Of a stretch of 64,000 bases of DNA, positions 34,018-44,862 are shown piece after piece. A program made the position numbers and the translations under genes. The stretch is taken from the NCBI GenBank assembly GCA_017550335.1, contig JAFZPM010000036.1:1-64000 (forward strand), read 5' to 3'. Source of the DNA: Paludibacteraceae bacterium (GTDB lineage Bacteria > Bacteroidota > Bacteroidia > Bacteroidales > Paludibacteraceae). Below the pieces are notes generated by a model. It was given only the letters and a program-made list of their open reading frames with translations. It ran no database searches and had not been told where the DNA came from. Each line of letters starts with the position of its first letter. The first letter of the stretch is position 1.

Positions 34018-34056
34018 CTTACAATGTTTCAAATGATGACTCAACTTTTGTAATTG

Positions 34057-34064
34057 CAAATATA
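34057..34064 (-). promoter_or_regulatory. Candidate -7 box of the polytopic protein gene
   Basis: Minus-strand TATATTTG (exact) about 40 nt upstream of ATG 34017. No -33 box at normal spacing. Confidence 0.4.
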
Positions 34065-34195
34065 CAAAAGCGATTCGTCAACTCTAACGATTGGCTCTTA
34101 TTTTTAAGTTGTTTTCCATGGGAATTCCGTTTAGACAGGGTGGAAGGCCAATGGGTTTCCTGTGTCCATGGAATAGTAAATCGTAGATTCCAGGG

Positions 34196-34227
34196 GTTGT
34201 TGGAAATCTTCTTTTTTATTAACTTTG
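34196..34227 (+). promoter_or_regulatory. Promoter of the duplicated membrane-protein genes
   Basis: GTTG (34196-34199), 20 nt, TAACTTTG (34220-34227). The -7 box is exact and the spacing is ideal; the start lies about 50 nt before ATG 34284. Confidence 0.55.
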
Positions 34228-34283
34228 TCTTGCAAAACAGCAAAAATGACGAAAAGAATATATGGGAAACGTAAGGAAAAACT

Positions 34284-34898
34284 ATGAGTAGAAAGTATAA
34301 AAAAACATATCAAACCACAGATGAGGATTTGGGACCGATAGGGATCGTGGAGTTCCTATTGTGTGGTCCTAAGAAAGAAAATCCGAAACCGCTCACATTC
34401 GGTATTTGCCTGCGTCGATTCTTCATCGTGCTGGATAATGTGATAGCGGCGGCATTGCTCTATTATGTTCTCACATGGATCAAATTCTATTCGAATGGTG
34501 CGGATACTTCGTTCGATGTGATTATAGATGATATGTCAACATTGTGTCTAAAGAATGCTTTGGGCCTTCTCTTAATAATAGCTGCCACATGGAGATGGCT
34601 TTACTATAGTGACTCTTTGCCGTGTTTGAAAAACTTCACATATTCAATGCCGTATTCTTTTAGCATTTGTCTTATTGTAGGTTTTTCGTTAGGTAATTTT
34701 GCGGTTTGGCTCAGATTGCTCATGGCTCATGGATTTGACATCGATTCCCTTTCACAGCCAGTCGGGGATGAAACTTGGTATAAAGATAATGTTCCTGATT
34801 ATTTGCCTTTTTGGGCGCAGGAGATTAGAATTGTTATACTGAGTGTTGTTTTTATGATAAGGCGTCTTTTATTAAACGATACAGACATGGATTTTTAA
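34284..34898 (+). CDS. Membrane protein, short paralogue (C-terminal tail cut by a stop codon)
   Basis: The 204-residue protein has about four helices and shares long blocks with the product of 34986-35891 (PLTFGICLRRFFIVLDN, LTWIKFYSNGADTS, WAQEIRIVIL). It ends TDMDF-stop, where the paralogue continues TDQKYGRKIFERK. The codons after the stop (agg gag ata ttt gaa aga) still match the paralogue (agg aag ata ttc gaa agg). So a stop has arisen in an ancestral longer gene. The missing tail is the Gln/Glu-rich repeat part, and the membrane part is intact. No function known. Confidence 0.65.
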   Translation: MSRKYKKTYQTTDEDLGPIGIVEFLLCGPKKENPKPLTFGICLRRFFIVLDNVIAAALLYYVLTWIKFYSNGADTSFDVIIDDMSTLCLKNALGLLLIIAATWRWLYYSDSLPCLKNFTYSMPYSFSICLIVGFSLGNFAVWLRLLMAHGFDIDSLSQPVGDETWYKDNVPDYLPFWAQEIRIVILSVVFMIRRLLLNDTDMDF

Positions 34899-34985
34899 AG
34901 GGAGATATTTGAAAGATGCATAACAATATGATGTAATGGTTTGAGAATAAGATATTTGATTCTAAATAATTAACGATTACCATTT

Positions 34986-35891
34986 ATGAAGAAACGCAAG
35001 AAGAAACGTAAAAACAATTACCAGCCTCCAAGGAATATGCCTCCTCGAAATCCATATGTGCCTTCTTCTTCCACGCAAAGTAAGACAGATGATGAAGATT
35101 TGGAGAGTCCGATAGGGTTCGTGAAGTTCCTGCTGTTTGGTCACAAAAAAGAAAATCCGAGGCCGCTCACATTCGGTATTTGCCTGCGTCGATTCTTCAT
35201 CGTGTTGGATAATCTGATAGCGGCAGCGTTGCTCTTTTATCTCCTCACATGGATCAAATTCTATTCGAATGGTGCGGACACTTCGTCCGTCGTGATCATT
35301 GATGACATGTCAACGTTGTGCCTCGAAAATGTTTTGGGGGCTCTCTTAGTAATAATTGTCACATGGAGATGGCTTTACGATAACGATTCTTTGCCATGTC
35401 TGAAAAATTTCACATACCGTGATCCATATGTTGATTGCGCTACGATTACTGCAATATTTTCCTTTGCTTATGCCTTTGTTGAATTTATGCTTTGGCTAAG
35501 GTTCATCTGGGCTTGTGGATTGATGAATTTGATCATGGATCTTAGCGGTGACACCGACTCCACGTCAACGCTGACCTGGGATAATTACATGAGAAATATG
35601 CCTGATCAATTGCCTTTATGGGCACAAGAGATTAGGATTGTTATACTGGGTGTCGTTTTTCTGATAAGGCATTTATTGTTAAACGATACTGACCAGAAAT
35701 ACGGAAGGAAGATATTCGAAAGGAAATCTTCCGAGACACAGCAGGCCCCTGATGTCCAAGAGGGTATCGTACCCCCTAATGAGGAAGAGACCGTTTCCGA
35801 GACACAGCAGGACACCGACACACAAGAGGTTACCGAACCTCTCAGTGAGGAAGAGACAAATAGTTCCAGGGACGACCAAACAGAAGGATAA
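34986..35891 (+). CDS. Membrane protein, long paralogue with acidic repeat tail
   Basis: The 301-residue protein has a basic Lys/Arg/Pro N-terminus (KKRKKKRKNN), four predicted helices and a hydrophilic C-terminal tail with a repeated unit (SETQQAPDVQE, then SETQQDTDTQE, with EEET after each). It is the tandem paralogue of 34284-34898. Topology places both ends in the cytosol if the four helices are all crossing. No family recognised. Confidence 0.65.
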   Translation: MKKRKKKRKNNYQPPRNMPPRNPYVPSSSTQSKTDDEDLESPIGFVKFLLFGHKKENPRPLTFGICLRRFFIVLDNLIAAALLFYLLTWIKFYSNGADTSSVVIIDDMSTLCLENVLGALLVIIVTWRWLYDNDSLPCLKNFTYRDPYVDCATITAIFSFAYAFVEFMLWLRFIWACGLMNLIMDLSGDTDSTSTLTWDNYMRNMPDQLPLWAQEIRIVILGVVFLIRHLLLNDTDQKYGRKIFERKSSETQQAPDVQEGIVPPNEEETVSETQQDTDTQEVTEPLSEEETNSSRDDQTEG

Positions 35892-35929
35892 CGACGAATC
35901 TTTGTCGGAATTTGTTTGGCGGTACCGCA

Positions 35930-35937
35930 TATTTTTG
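35930..35937 (+). promoter_or_regulatory. Candidate -7 box before the PD-(D/E)XK-like gene
   Basis: TATTTTTG, exact match. The leader then contains a GAAAAACCA/TGGTTTTC hairpin (about 35960-35993) before ATG 36023. Confidence 0.4.
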
Positions 35938-36022
35938 TTACGTTTGTTAAGAAGGGTTCTGAAAAACCATTTTCCACTAATTCTGTGGTTTTCAGGAGCC
36001 GTTTCGAAATAAGAAAGAGGGT

Positions 36023-36835
36023 ATGTGTGCGGAGATTAGTCATAACCAAGAGAAGAAAGACAAACGTGAATGGGCGATCATCCAGATGTTCCGCTCTTCT
36101 TGTCCGACCTTCCCGATAGGCGAACTGGAGAAATCGGAGTCGCCCGACTTCCTATTGCAGACGGACAAGCGGCTGTATGGGATCGAGCTCACCGAGCTGA
36201 AGTACGAGCGGGAGGACCGGGAGTTCAATCTGCGGGCGCATGAGGATTTCCTCTCCGTGCTCATGCAGGACGCGCAGGCCATCTTCGAACGCAAGCATAA
36301 GTTCAAACTGATTGTCGATGTCCATTTCTCCAATGAACTCAACGAGACGGTCTCGTCGATGGACGATGATTTGCGCTCCATCATCCGCCAGGATTTCGCG
36401 GAGACCATCGTCAAGCTGGTGGAGGATAACCTGCCGGAAGCGACGGGCATCCAGTACAAGATAGACCGCACCTCCAAGTACGGGTTCCAGAACCTTCCAA
36501 AGAAAATCGAGTGCATCAATATCAAGAACGTGACCGGTCGGTGGTACGACGGATTGTGGTATGCCGCCATCTCGGCGAAGGTCAAACCGCTCTCCATCGC
36601 CAGCGTTTCCCAACGGTTGATCGCGAAGGAGTGGAAGCTGAAGAAATACAATCCGATCTGCGACGAGCAGTGGTTGATCATCATACAGAACAGTTTCCTG
36701 ATGTCCAGCTCCTATAATCCACTCACGGCGAGCGAGGCATTGGCCCATAAATACAAGAGCACTTTCGACAAAGTCTATGTGTTCGAACGCAGTGCGGGCA
36801 GCGTTTCTCTTTTAAAAACAGAAAAATATGATTAG
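36023..36835 (+). CDS. PD-(D/E)XK nuclease-like protein
   Basis: This 270-residue soluble protein shows ESPDFLLQTDKRLYGIELTEL at about residues 38-58, the pattern PD...(13-15)...IExTEL that marks the metal site of many PD-(D/E)XK nuclease-fold proteins (Asp then Glu-x-Thr-Glu). The rest is helical with a C-terminal VYVFERS strand. Its GC content is clearly higher than the AT-rich membrane genes upstream, so it may have a different origin. It could be a nuclease in defence or repair, but no partner methylase or helicase is adjacent. Confidence 0.55.
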   Translation: MCAEISHNQEKKDKREWAIIQMFRSSCPTFPIGELEKSESPDFLLQTDKRLYGIELTELKYEREDREFNLRAHEDFLSVLMQDAQAIFERKHKFKLIVDVHFSNELNETVSSMDDDLRSIIRQDFAETIVKLVEDNLPEATGIQYKIDRTSKYGFQNLPKKIECINIKNVTGRWYDGLWYAAISAKVKPLSIASVSQRLIAKEWKLKKYNPICDEQWLIIIQNSFLMSSSYNPLTASEALAHKYKSTFDKVYVFERSAGSVSLLKTEKYD

Positions 36836-36863
36836 ATTCGCGGTGCATTGATTACGATACGGA

Positions 36864-37994
36864 ATGACTACAATGACGAAACGAATAGCGACGATTTTAC
36901 CTGTCGCATGTCTGCTCACCGCATGTATCCAGGAGGAACCTTTGAATGCGGAGGCGGACATCCTATCGTGTGACCTCTCCTCGGACAAAGATATCTTGCT
37001 GGTTCCGGCGGATACGGCGATGCCTGTCGTCAGCACCACTGAAAACATCGACATATCCGTTCAACTTGGCGCGGACCTTCGTGCCAGGTCCCCTAAGTTC
37101 ATCGTTACGGAGGGTGCCACCATCTCTCCCGCCAGTGGCTCGTGCCATGATTTCTCGGAAGGAAAGTCTGTGCGGTATGTGGTGACCTCGCAGGATGGGG
37201 AGTGGCACCGTACCTATCATGTCTCTTATGTCTCCAATGAGTTGATCACCCAATATGCGTTTGAGAACTTTGAACTCAGCTCGAACGGCAAGTACCAGAT
37301 AATCAGTGAAGTGGTGGATGGACGTGCCATGCTCAACTGGTGGGGTACGGGGAACCCAGGGTATTACCTCGCCAACTCGTTGGCCACGCCAACCGAGTAT
37401 CCGACCGCCATTGTGCAGGGAGGTAGGTCGGGCAATTGTCTTCAGCTCGTCACCCGCTCCGCCGGATTATTCGGTAAATTGGCGGGTATGCCTATCGCCG
37501 CGGGCAATCTCTTCCTGGGATCGTTCGATGTGGCGAGCGCTCTGAAAGCCCCGTTGCAGGCCACCCATTTCGGATTGCCTTTCCGTCAGATACCCAAGAC
37601 CATCAAGGGTTACTATAAGTTCAAGGCTGGCGAGCAGATGACCAACTCGAGAGGGGATGAGATAGCTGGGACGGATAACTTCAACATCTATGCGATGTTC
37701 TATGAGAACACGGACGAGAACGGTAAGCAGGTGGTCCTCGACGGCACCAATTCCGACGATAGTCCGTACCTCGTCCTCTATGGGAAGATAGAGGGGCAGG
37801 GGGAGGCTGACGAATGGACAGCGTTCTCCTTCGATATGAAGGCGATGAACGGGAAGGATCTGGACCCGGAGAGGCTCGCCCGGTTCGGATACAATTTCTC
37901 CATCGTGTTCTCCTCCAGCTTGCGGGGGGACATCTTCACGGGTGCCGTGGGTAGTACCCTGATGATCGATGATGTGGAGGTAGAATGTAGGTAA
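36864..37994 (+). CDS. PCMD-domain lipoprotein
   Basis: The 376-residue protein has a lipobox (ATILPVACLLTAC; a second ATG at 36873 gives a cleaner signal). Residues 25-130 form a short Ig-like domain with GASISPASGS-type sequence. From residue 150 it matches the PCMD (putative carbohydrate metabolism) domain: ALNWWGTGNPGY-like MLNWWGTGNPGYY, QGGRSGNCLQLVT and KAGNLFLG-like AAGNLFLGSF, ending STLMIDDVEVEC. PCMD proteins are surface lipoproteins thought to bind glycans. It overlaps the next gene (TAATG), an outer-membrane barrel, so the two may work together on the surface. Confidence 0.8.
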   Translation: MTTMTKRIATILPVACLLTACIQEEPLNAEADILSCDLSSDKDILLVPADTAMPVVSTTENIDISVQLGADLRARSPKFIVTEGATISPASGSCHDFSEGKSVRYVVTSQDGEWHRTYHVSYVSNELITQYAFENFELSSNGKYQIISEVVDGRAMLNWWGTGNPGYYLANSLATPTEYPTAIVQGGRSGNCLQLVTRSAGLFGKLAGMPIAAGNLFLGSFDVASALKAPLQATHFGLPFRQIPKTIKGYYKFKAGEQMTNSRGDEIAGTDNFNIYAMFYENTDENGKQVVLDGTNSDDSPYLVLYGKIEGQGEADEWTAFSFDMKAMNGKDLDPERLARFGYNFSIVFSSSLRGDIFTGAVGSTLMIDDVEVECR

Positions 37995-38776
37995 TGAAAG
38001 GGATTGAGATGAGAAAGAGATGCTTAATAACCATAGGATTCCTTCTGATGACAAGCCTTTGGGGCGCTGTGTCGGCGGATGAACAGGAGACGCAGGCGCC
38101 CTGCGCATCGTATTTCAACGCCAAACTGGGTTACAGCCTAGGGGGCACGACTCCGTTCCCCATCCCAGCCGAGATCAGGGAGATTAAGGGGTTCAAGCCC
38201 CTTTGCAACCTGTCGGTCCAGGCGCTCTATCGGATCGGGATGTCCGAACGTTGGGCCATTCAGCCCGGCTTGCGTGTCGAACGGAAGGGAATGACCTCCG
38301 ACGCCAACGTGAAGAACTATGGCATGACCATCGACGATGGGGAGGGTGGCACTATCTCGGGAAGGTGGACGGGCGACGTCCACATGACTTCCGACATGCT
38401 GCAGATGACCTTGCCTTTCTCCGCGGTCTTCTGTTGCTCTTCCCGGTGGGACCTCCATGCGGGGTTGTACATGGGATTCCTGTTGAGGCATAAGTTCTAC
38501 GGAGAGGTCTCCAACGGTTACTTGCGGGAAGGAGATCCGACGGGGGCGAAAATAGAGATAGACGACCAACCGCAGACATTCGACTTCTCGGAGGAGATGC
38601 GCAACCTGCAATGGGGGGCGACGTTGGGCGGGGAGTACCATATTTGTCCGAAAATCGGTATATTCGCGGATCTGAACTGGGGTTTCAACGATATCTTCGT
38701 GAAGGATTTCACGACCATCACGTTCGGCCTCTATCCGGTCTATGCGACGTTGGGCGTTTCCTACTCGCTGAAATAG
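37994..38776 (+). CDS. Outer-membrane beta-barrel protein (PorT-like fold)
   Basis: The 260-residue product has a signal peptide (MRKRCLITIGFLLMTSLWGAVSA, from ATG 38009; the coupled ATG at 37994 adds five residues). The mature part alternates beta strands ending in aromatic residues (KLGYSLGGTTPF, LQMTLPFSAVFCC, GATLGGEYHI) and finishes YATLGVSYSLK, as in outer-membrane barrels. It is translationally coupled to the PCMD lipoprotein. Function is unknown. Confidence 0.75.
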   Translation: MKGIEMRKRCLITIGFLLMTSLWGAVSADEQETQAPCASYFNAKLGYSLGGTTPFPIPAEIREIKGFKPLCNLSVQALYRIGMSERWAIQPGLRVERKGMTSDANVKNYGMTIDDGEGGTISGRWTGDVHMTSDMLQMTLPFSAVFCCSSRWDLHAGLYMGFLLRHKFYGEVSNGYLREGDPTGAKIEIDDQPQTFDFSEEMRNLQWGATLGGEYHICPKIGIFADLNWGFNDIFVKDFTTITFGLYPVYATLGVSYSLK

Positions 38777-38840
38777 ATGATATTATATAATAAACTGAGA
38801 GAAAAAACGTTTTAAACCATACATAGGTTAGATTCATATC

Positions 38841-39605
38841 ATGATGAGAAAGATTATTTTTAGCATACTCTTCGTAGGAGCCCTCCTGTCCGGTTATTCG
38901 ACGGCCAAGGCCGAATATGCGCATGGCAGAACGCTAAATCTTATCAATGCCGATAATAGGCTATACCACTTCGGTTTCATTTTGGGACTCAACTCCATGG
39001 ACTTTAACGTGACCAATTCCGGTATTCCATGCACTCCGGACGGGGAGATATGGACGGAAGAGAGCGAAAAGGAACCCGAGATATGGTATGGTGAGGACAC
39101 CAAGATGTCGCCGGGATTCTCCGTCGGAATCATCTCTGACCTGCGTATCTTCTCATGGTTGGACCTACGTTTCACACCAACCCTTTTCTTTAATTCACGC
39201 CAACTATGCTACAGGACTGCGGAGGGCGTTGAACGGGAGGATGGTAAGGTGACCGTCCAGTCTAATATGATGGAGTTCCCTCTTTTGCTAAAGTTCCGCG
39301 GACAGAGGAAGAACAACTACCGCCCTTATCTTCTTGCGGGTGGTGCGTTCACGGTCGACATGGGCCGTTCGAGCGAAGACCCTATCATGCTGAAACAGAT
39401 CGACTACGGTGTGGAGGTTGGTTTGGGCATCGATTTCTATCTGCCTTATTTCAAGCTTGCGCCTGAACTGAAATTATACTTCGGACTGAGTGACGTGTTG
39501 GAACGTGACAGGCCAGAGATCGCGAACATGGATAATCTGAAATTCACCCATGCCATGTCTCGGTTGACGTCAAGGCTGATTATCTTTAACATTAACTTCG
39601 AATAG
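38841..39605 (+). CDS. porT: PorT, T9SS outer-membrane protein
   Basis: The 254-residue product has a signal peptide ending AKA. The mature sequence carries blocks I associate with PorT/SprT: YHFGFILGLNSMDF near the start, PGFSVGIISDLRIF, LDLRFTPTLFFNSRQL and FPLLLKFRG. It ends LTSRLIIFNINFE, a beta-barrel signature. PorT is an outer-membrane barrel needed for type IX secretion of CTD proteins, which agrees with the T9SS cargo at 24350, 52147, 55463 and 62028. ATG 38844 is an alternative start. Confidence 0.85.
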   Translation: MMRKIIFSILFVGALLSGYSTAKAEYAHGRTLNLINADNRLYHFGFILGLNSMDFNVTNSGIPCTPDGEIWTEESEKEPEIWYGEDTKMSPGFSVGIISDLRIFSWLDLRFTPTLFFNSRQLCYRTAEGVEREDGKVTVQSNMMEFPLLLKFRGQRKNNYRPYLLAGGAFTVDMGRSSEDPIMLKQIDYGVEVGLGIDFYLPYFKLAPELKLYFGLSDVLERDRPEIANMDNLKFTHAMSRLTSRLIIFNINFE

Positions 39606-39662
39606 GAGTTAAGGTATAGTCTATTATATATTATTGATTAAACCCCAAGTGGCTTAACTCCT
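39604..39662. repeat. 10-bp perfect inverted repeat after porT, with a direct copy at 40653
   Basis: AGGAGTTAAG (39604-39613) and CTTAACTCCT (39653-39662) are perfectly complementary, 39 bp apart. A direct copy of GGAGTTAAG also occurs at 40653-40661, just beyond the next gene. The repeats therefore flank an AT-rich gene. Confidence 0.7.
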
Positions 39663-39713
39663 GTCACTGGCAACAGCGGAACTTTGCCGAGCCGCAAGAA
39701 ATATTTAACGGAA

Positions 39714-40628
39714 ATGAAAGCCAATAAAGTATCGTTTAATGTGCTCTGCGCATTGGCACTTTGTGTCATATGTGTTTATTTGGGATATTTCTTTCGCTCT
39801 ATACAAAATAACTGTATACTAGAGGATCAGTCCTGTTTAATCAGCCACACCCAATCTCTTATTTGTGACGAGAACTATGAATATTATACTGTACTCAACA
39901 GATTTTTAGAATCAATAAATCCCGAAAATTTCATAGATAGTAGATGCGTTTCGCACAAGACAGGAAGAACTGATAATACTATTTTGGCAAATTGGTTTGA
40001 AAAAACCATCATGCGTTTGAATGTCCGCGAAATAAATATTTGGGAACGTACATATGATACTGCGAAACTTTATCGCATTGAAAATCTGCGAGATAGTTTA
40101 TGGCTATCATCGGACAAAGATACTATTTGCATTCCCTCTTCATGGTGGACTTCCTTGGCGAATGAGGTAAAACACACCCCGACAGACTCAATCTCATTAG
40201 ACCGTATGAACATTCAGGAGGAAGATATACAACGGTTTGATTCGTTGTTAAATTCAAATAGACTTCCTTGGCCCTTTTTCTTAGATAAACCCTTATCTGC
40301 CACAGATGTGATAGAAAAAATGAGAAAGTCAATTCCGGCACATAATCTGGGGCTGAATATTTCTATTGAAATCCAATTCGTAGACGCTTGGGGAGGAATT
40401 TTTACAGCGGTTAATGGTTCCAGCATTATCCTCCCGGATGGCTATATTTGGATATTTTCTTATAATGGGTGCTATTTCAGATATCATGGATTAGCTTTCC
40501 AAGAACTGATACGGAATTGTGTTTCGCCCGATTCTCCGCTTTATCATAAGCTTGAGAAAGAAATGATGTTGTTAAATCTGAACGCGACATGCTGGGGGGA
40601 AGACGTGTGTATGTACGTGTTGGAATAG
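39714..40628 (+). CDS. Membrane-anchored protein of unknown function
   Basis: The ATG at 39714 is preferred over a TTG ten codons upstream. The 304-residue protein has a membrane anchor (NVLCALALCVICVYLGYFF) and a mostly hydrophilic outside domain with Trp-rich segments (SSWWTSLANEV). The C-terminal third has cysteines (RNCVSPDSP, ATCWGEDVCMY) that may form disulfides. I recognise no domain. The gene is AT-rich and lies between copies of GGAGTTAAG, suggesting that it is a later insertion. Confidence 0.6.
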   Translation: MKANKVSFNVLCALALCVICVYLGYFFRSIQNNCILEDQSCLISHTQSLICDENYEYYTVLNRFLESINPENFIDSRCVSHKTGRTDNTILANWFEKTIMRLNVREINIWERTYDTAKLYRIENLRDSLWLSSDKDTICIPSSWWTSLANEVKHTPTDSISLDRMNIQEEDIQRFDSLLNSNRLPWPFFLDKPLSATDVIEKMRKSIPAHNLGLNISIEIQFVDAWGGIFTAVNGSSIILPDGYIWIFSYNGCYFRYHGLAFQELIRNCVSPDSPLYHKLEKEMMLLNLNATCWGEDVCMYVLE

Positions 40629-40731
40629 TGAATAGCGGGAATAGATTCCGAGGGAGTTAAGAGCATAGAAACGTCAGTTCGACGAAGTCAATTAAGCGTT
40701 TAGGGTAAAATATTGTCGAAATTTAGAACCC

Positions 40732-40762
40732 TTTGCCAAATTAAGAAAAAAACCTTACTTTG
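40732..40762 (+). promoter_or_regulatory. Promoter before the Imm52-like gene
   Basis: TTTG (40732-40735), 19 nt, TTACTTTG (40755-40762), the same -7 sequence and spacing as the promoter at 21373-21403. Start near 40769. Confidence 0.6.
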
Positions 40763-40768
40763 GCATCC

Positions 40769-40837
40769 ATGAAGAAAAACATACCCTGCGACGCCCTGGG
40801 CCAGCGCATCGCCCAAACGCTGATCAACAAGAATTAA
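40769..40837 (+). CDS. 22-codon leader ORF or gene remnant
   Basis: ATG at 40769 reads MKKNIPCDALGQRIAQTLIN-KN and stops at 40835-40837. It begins almost at the predicted transcription start, so it would be leaderless, and it ends 17 bp before the next ATG. Its GC content is much higher than the gene that follows. It could be a leader peptide, or the surviving 5-prime end of a gene replaced by the Imm52-like cassette. Confidence 0.35.
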   Translation: MKKNIPCDALGQRIAQTLINKN

Positions 40838-40854
40838 CAAAATAAAGGAAAGCA

Positions 40855-41529
40855 ATGGAAGAGAGTAAGATTGATTATGTAAGTGTTCGGTTCTATTGGG
40901 ATAATCCGATGACGATTGACCAGATGTCGAATTTTGTTTACGATTTTTTTGTAGATTTTGAAACAATTTCTCCAGTCTTGAAGGGTTGGTGTAATTTAGG
41001 GAAAAGTAGAAAGGATGCTCTAAGTAGGAAATTCGAAAATTCCCCAACGTACATAAAAAAGAAATTGTTACGTTCTTATAAAAAAGACATGGATGAAAGA
41101 GGGTATAGTAACATAGGGTATACTATTGATCTTTATAATGAAGACAGAGAGGAAAAACCGATGCGTATAAAAATCTCTTCTAATGATTTAGAAGGATATT
41201 TAACTGCTCTATGTATATTTGAATATGTTGCCACAGATTTATTTGCCAAAGACACTTTATTGTCTATTTTGAGGTGTATGTTAAAACATTTTGAGCCAGA
41301 CTATGGGTGTGTTCAAACAGATAACTTATGGAAAATGAAGGATGAAATAGGTAACTATTTCGGATGGATATCCTACACACATAAAAAAGATTTGAAGTTG
41401 GGTGATGAATTTATTGTGGAGAAAGATGAGACAGGCGGCAGTTTGATATATTTGAATCATACAGAGAAGTTTTATGACTACGATAAAGTGAATCAAATAT
41501 TTGCACTTGGTAAGATTTTAACAAAATAA
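40855..41529 (+). CDS. Imm52-like orphan immunity protein (tentative)
   Basis: The 224-residue cytosolic protein opens VSVRFYWDNPMTIDQMSNFV and continues ISPVLKGWCNLGKSRKDAL. That resembles the N-terminal part of immunity protein 52, where a strand-W block is followed by a long helix and a WxxxGxSRKxA segment. The gene is very AT-rich. No toxin gene is adjacent, so it would be an orphan antidote, as found in immunity-gene islands of Bacteroidales. The family match is by memory and needs a profile search. Confidence 0.5.
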   Translation: MEESKIDYVSVRFYWDNPMTIDQMSNFVYDFFVDFETISPVLKGWCNLGKSRKDALSRKFENSPTYIKKKLLRSYKKDMDERGYSNIGYTIDLYNEDREEKPMRIKISSNDLEGYLTALCIFEYVATDLFAKDTLLSILRCMLKHFEPDYGCVQTDNLWKMKDEIGNYFGWISYTHKKDLKLGDEFIVEKDETGGSLIYLNHTEKFYDYDKVNQIFALGKILTK

Positions 41530-41556
41530 TTATAATAGGATCCTCCCCGCTTTTTT

Positions 41557-42197
41557 TCATTCCATCCTCACATACTTCATGTACTCGTCGTAGGGGATGT
41601 ATCGTCCGCCCATGCTTTTGAGGTGGGGGGTCTCCAGTTGGCAATCGATCATCACGCCGCCGTTTTGCTCAAACACTTTAGCCAGGAAGATCAGCGCCAG
41701 TTTGGATGCGCTTGGCACGAGGGAGAACATGCTCTCTCCGAAGAAACACCTTCCGATGGTCACACCGTAGAGTCCGCCGACCAGCTTCTCCTCTTGGTCC
41801 CACACCTCGACGCTCGCCGCGAACCCCTGTTCGTGTAGCGCCGTGTATGCCTTCGTCATGTCATCGCCTAACCATGCCCCCTCCATCTCCTTGCGGAGGT
41901 CTCCGCAGTTCTTGATCACGGAGGCGAAGTCCTGATTGATTGTGACGTGGTAGAGACCCTTGTTCATCAATGTCCGCATGGAGTGCGACACGTGGATCTC
42001 GTCGGGGAAGATGACGAAGCGATTCATCGGGCAGAACCATAGGATGTCCGAGTCGCGGAACGAGTACCATGGGAAGATACCGTTCGAGTAGGCCAATAGG
42101 AGACGGTCGATGGAGAGGTCTCCGCCGATGGCGAAAAGTCCGTCCTCCTCTCCGTTCCGTGGGTCGGGGAACGCTATCTGTTCCGTCAGTTGGTAAA

Positions 42198-42201
<4 letters not shown>
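41557..42201 (-). CDS. aat: Leucyl/phenylalanyl-tRNA-protein transferase
   Basis: The 214-residue enzyme has the family landmarks: FPDPRNGEEDGLFAIGGDLS, NGIFPWYS, ILWFCPMNRFVIFP, GGLYGVTIGRCFFGESMFS and the C-terminal DCQLETPHLKSMGG. It attaches Leu or Phe from aminoacyl-tRNA to N-terminal Lys or Arg, creating degrons read by ClpS. Its ATG overlaps the clpA stop by 4 bp (ATGA), so tagger, adaptor and protease chaperone share one operon. Length is normal. Confidence 0.96.
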
Positions 42202-44462
<2,261 letters not shown>

Positions 44463-44471
44463 ACCATTGAT

Positions 44472-44777
44472 CTAATCTAAAGGTTCACATGTAATTCTCA
44501 GGGGGAAACCCTCTGCCCTTGCCATCTTGGTGGCTTTCTCCGTCTTCGACACCGCCACGTCGTGGGAGTAGATGCCTACGGTCGCGAGTTTTTTACGGTC
44601 CACCTCTACCGTTAGTCGTTCCGCCTCGCTTTTAGACTTGAAGAAGACAACCATTAAAACTTTCACGACGAATTCGTAGGTTGTGAAATCATCGTTATGG
44701 AAAATCACTTTGAACTGCCGGGGCTCGTCCAAATCCGTTCTCTGACGTTCCTTGACGGAAGATTGTTGTTTTGCCAT
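44472..44777 (-). CDS. clpS: ClpS, N-degron adaptor of ClpAP
   Basis: The 101-residue product has the ClpS core: FKVIFHNDDFTTYEFVVKVL with the N-degron pocket residues NDD near 30-32, then VDRKKLATVGIYSHDVAVSK and the C-terminal LRITCEPL. A flexible N-terminal extension precedes it, as needed to engage ClpA. It opens the clpS-clpA-aat operon. The usual His in the SH dyad is kept (SHD). Confidence 0.95.
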   Translation of the reverse strand: MAKQQSSVKERQRTDLDEPRQFKVIFHNDDFTTYEFVVKVLMVVFFKSKSEAERLTVEVDRKKLATVGIYSHDVAVSKTEKATKMARAEGFPLRITCEPLD

Positions 44778-44862
44778 AAGAAGCCGTTAAAATTAATTTG
44801 CCATACCATATGTCGTGGGACAGGAGAAAGTCGCTTAGAGGTCGTCTGAGGTGCCCTGTCGA

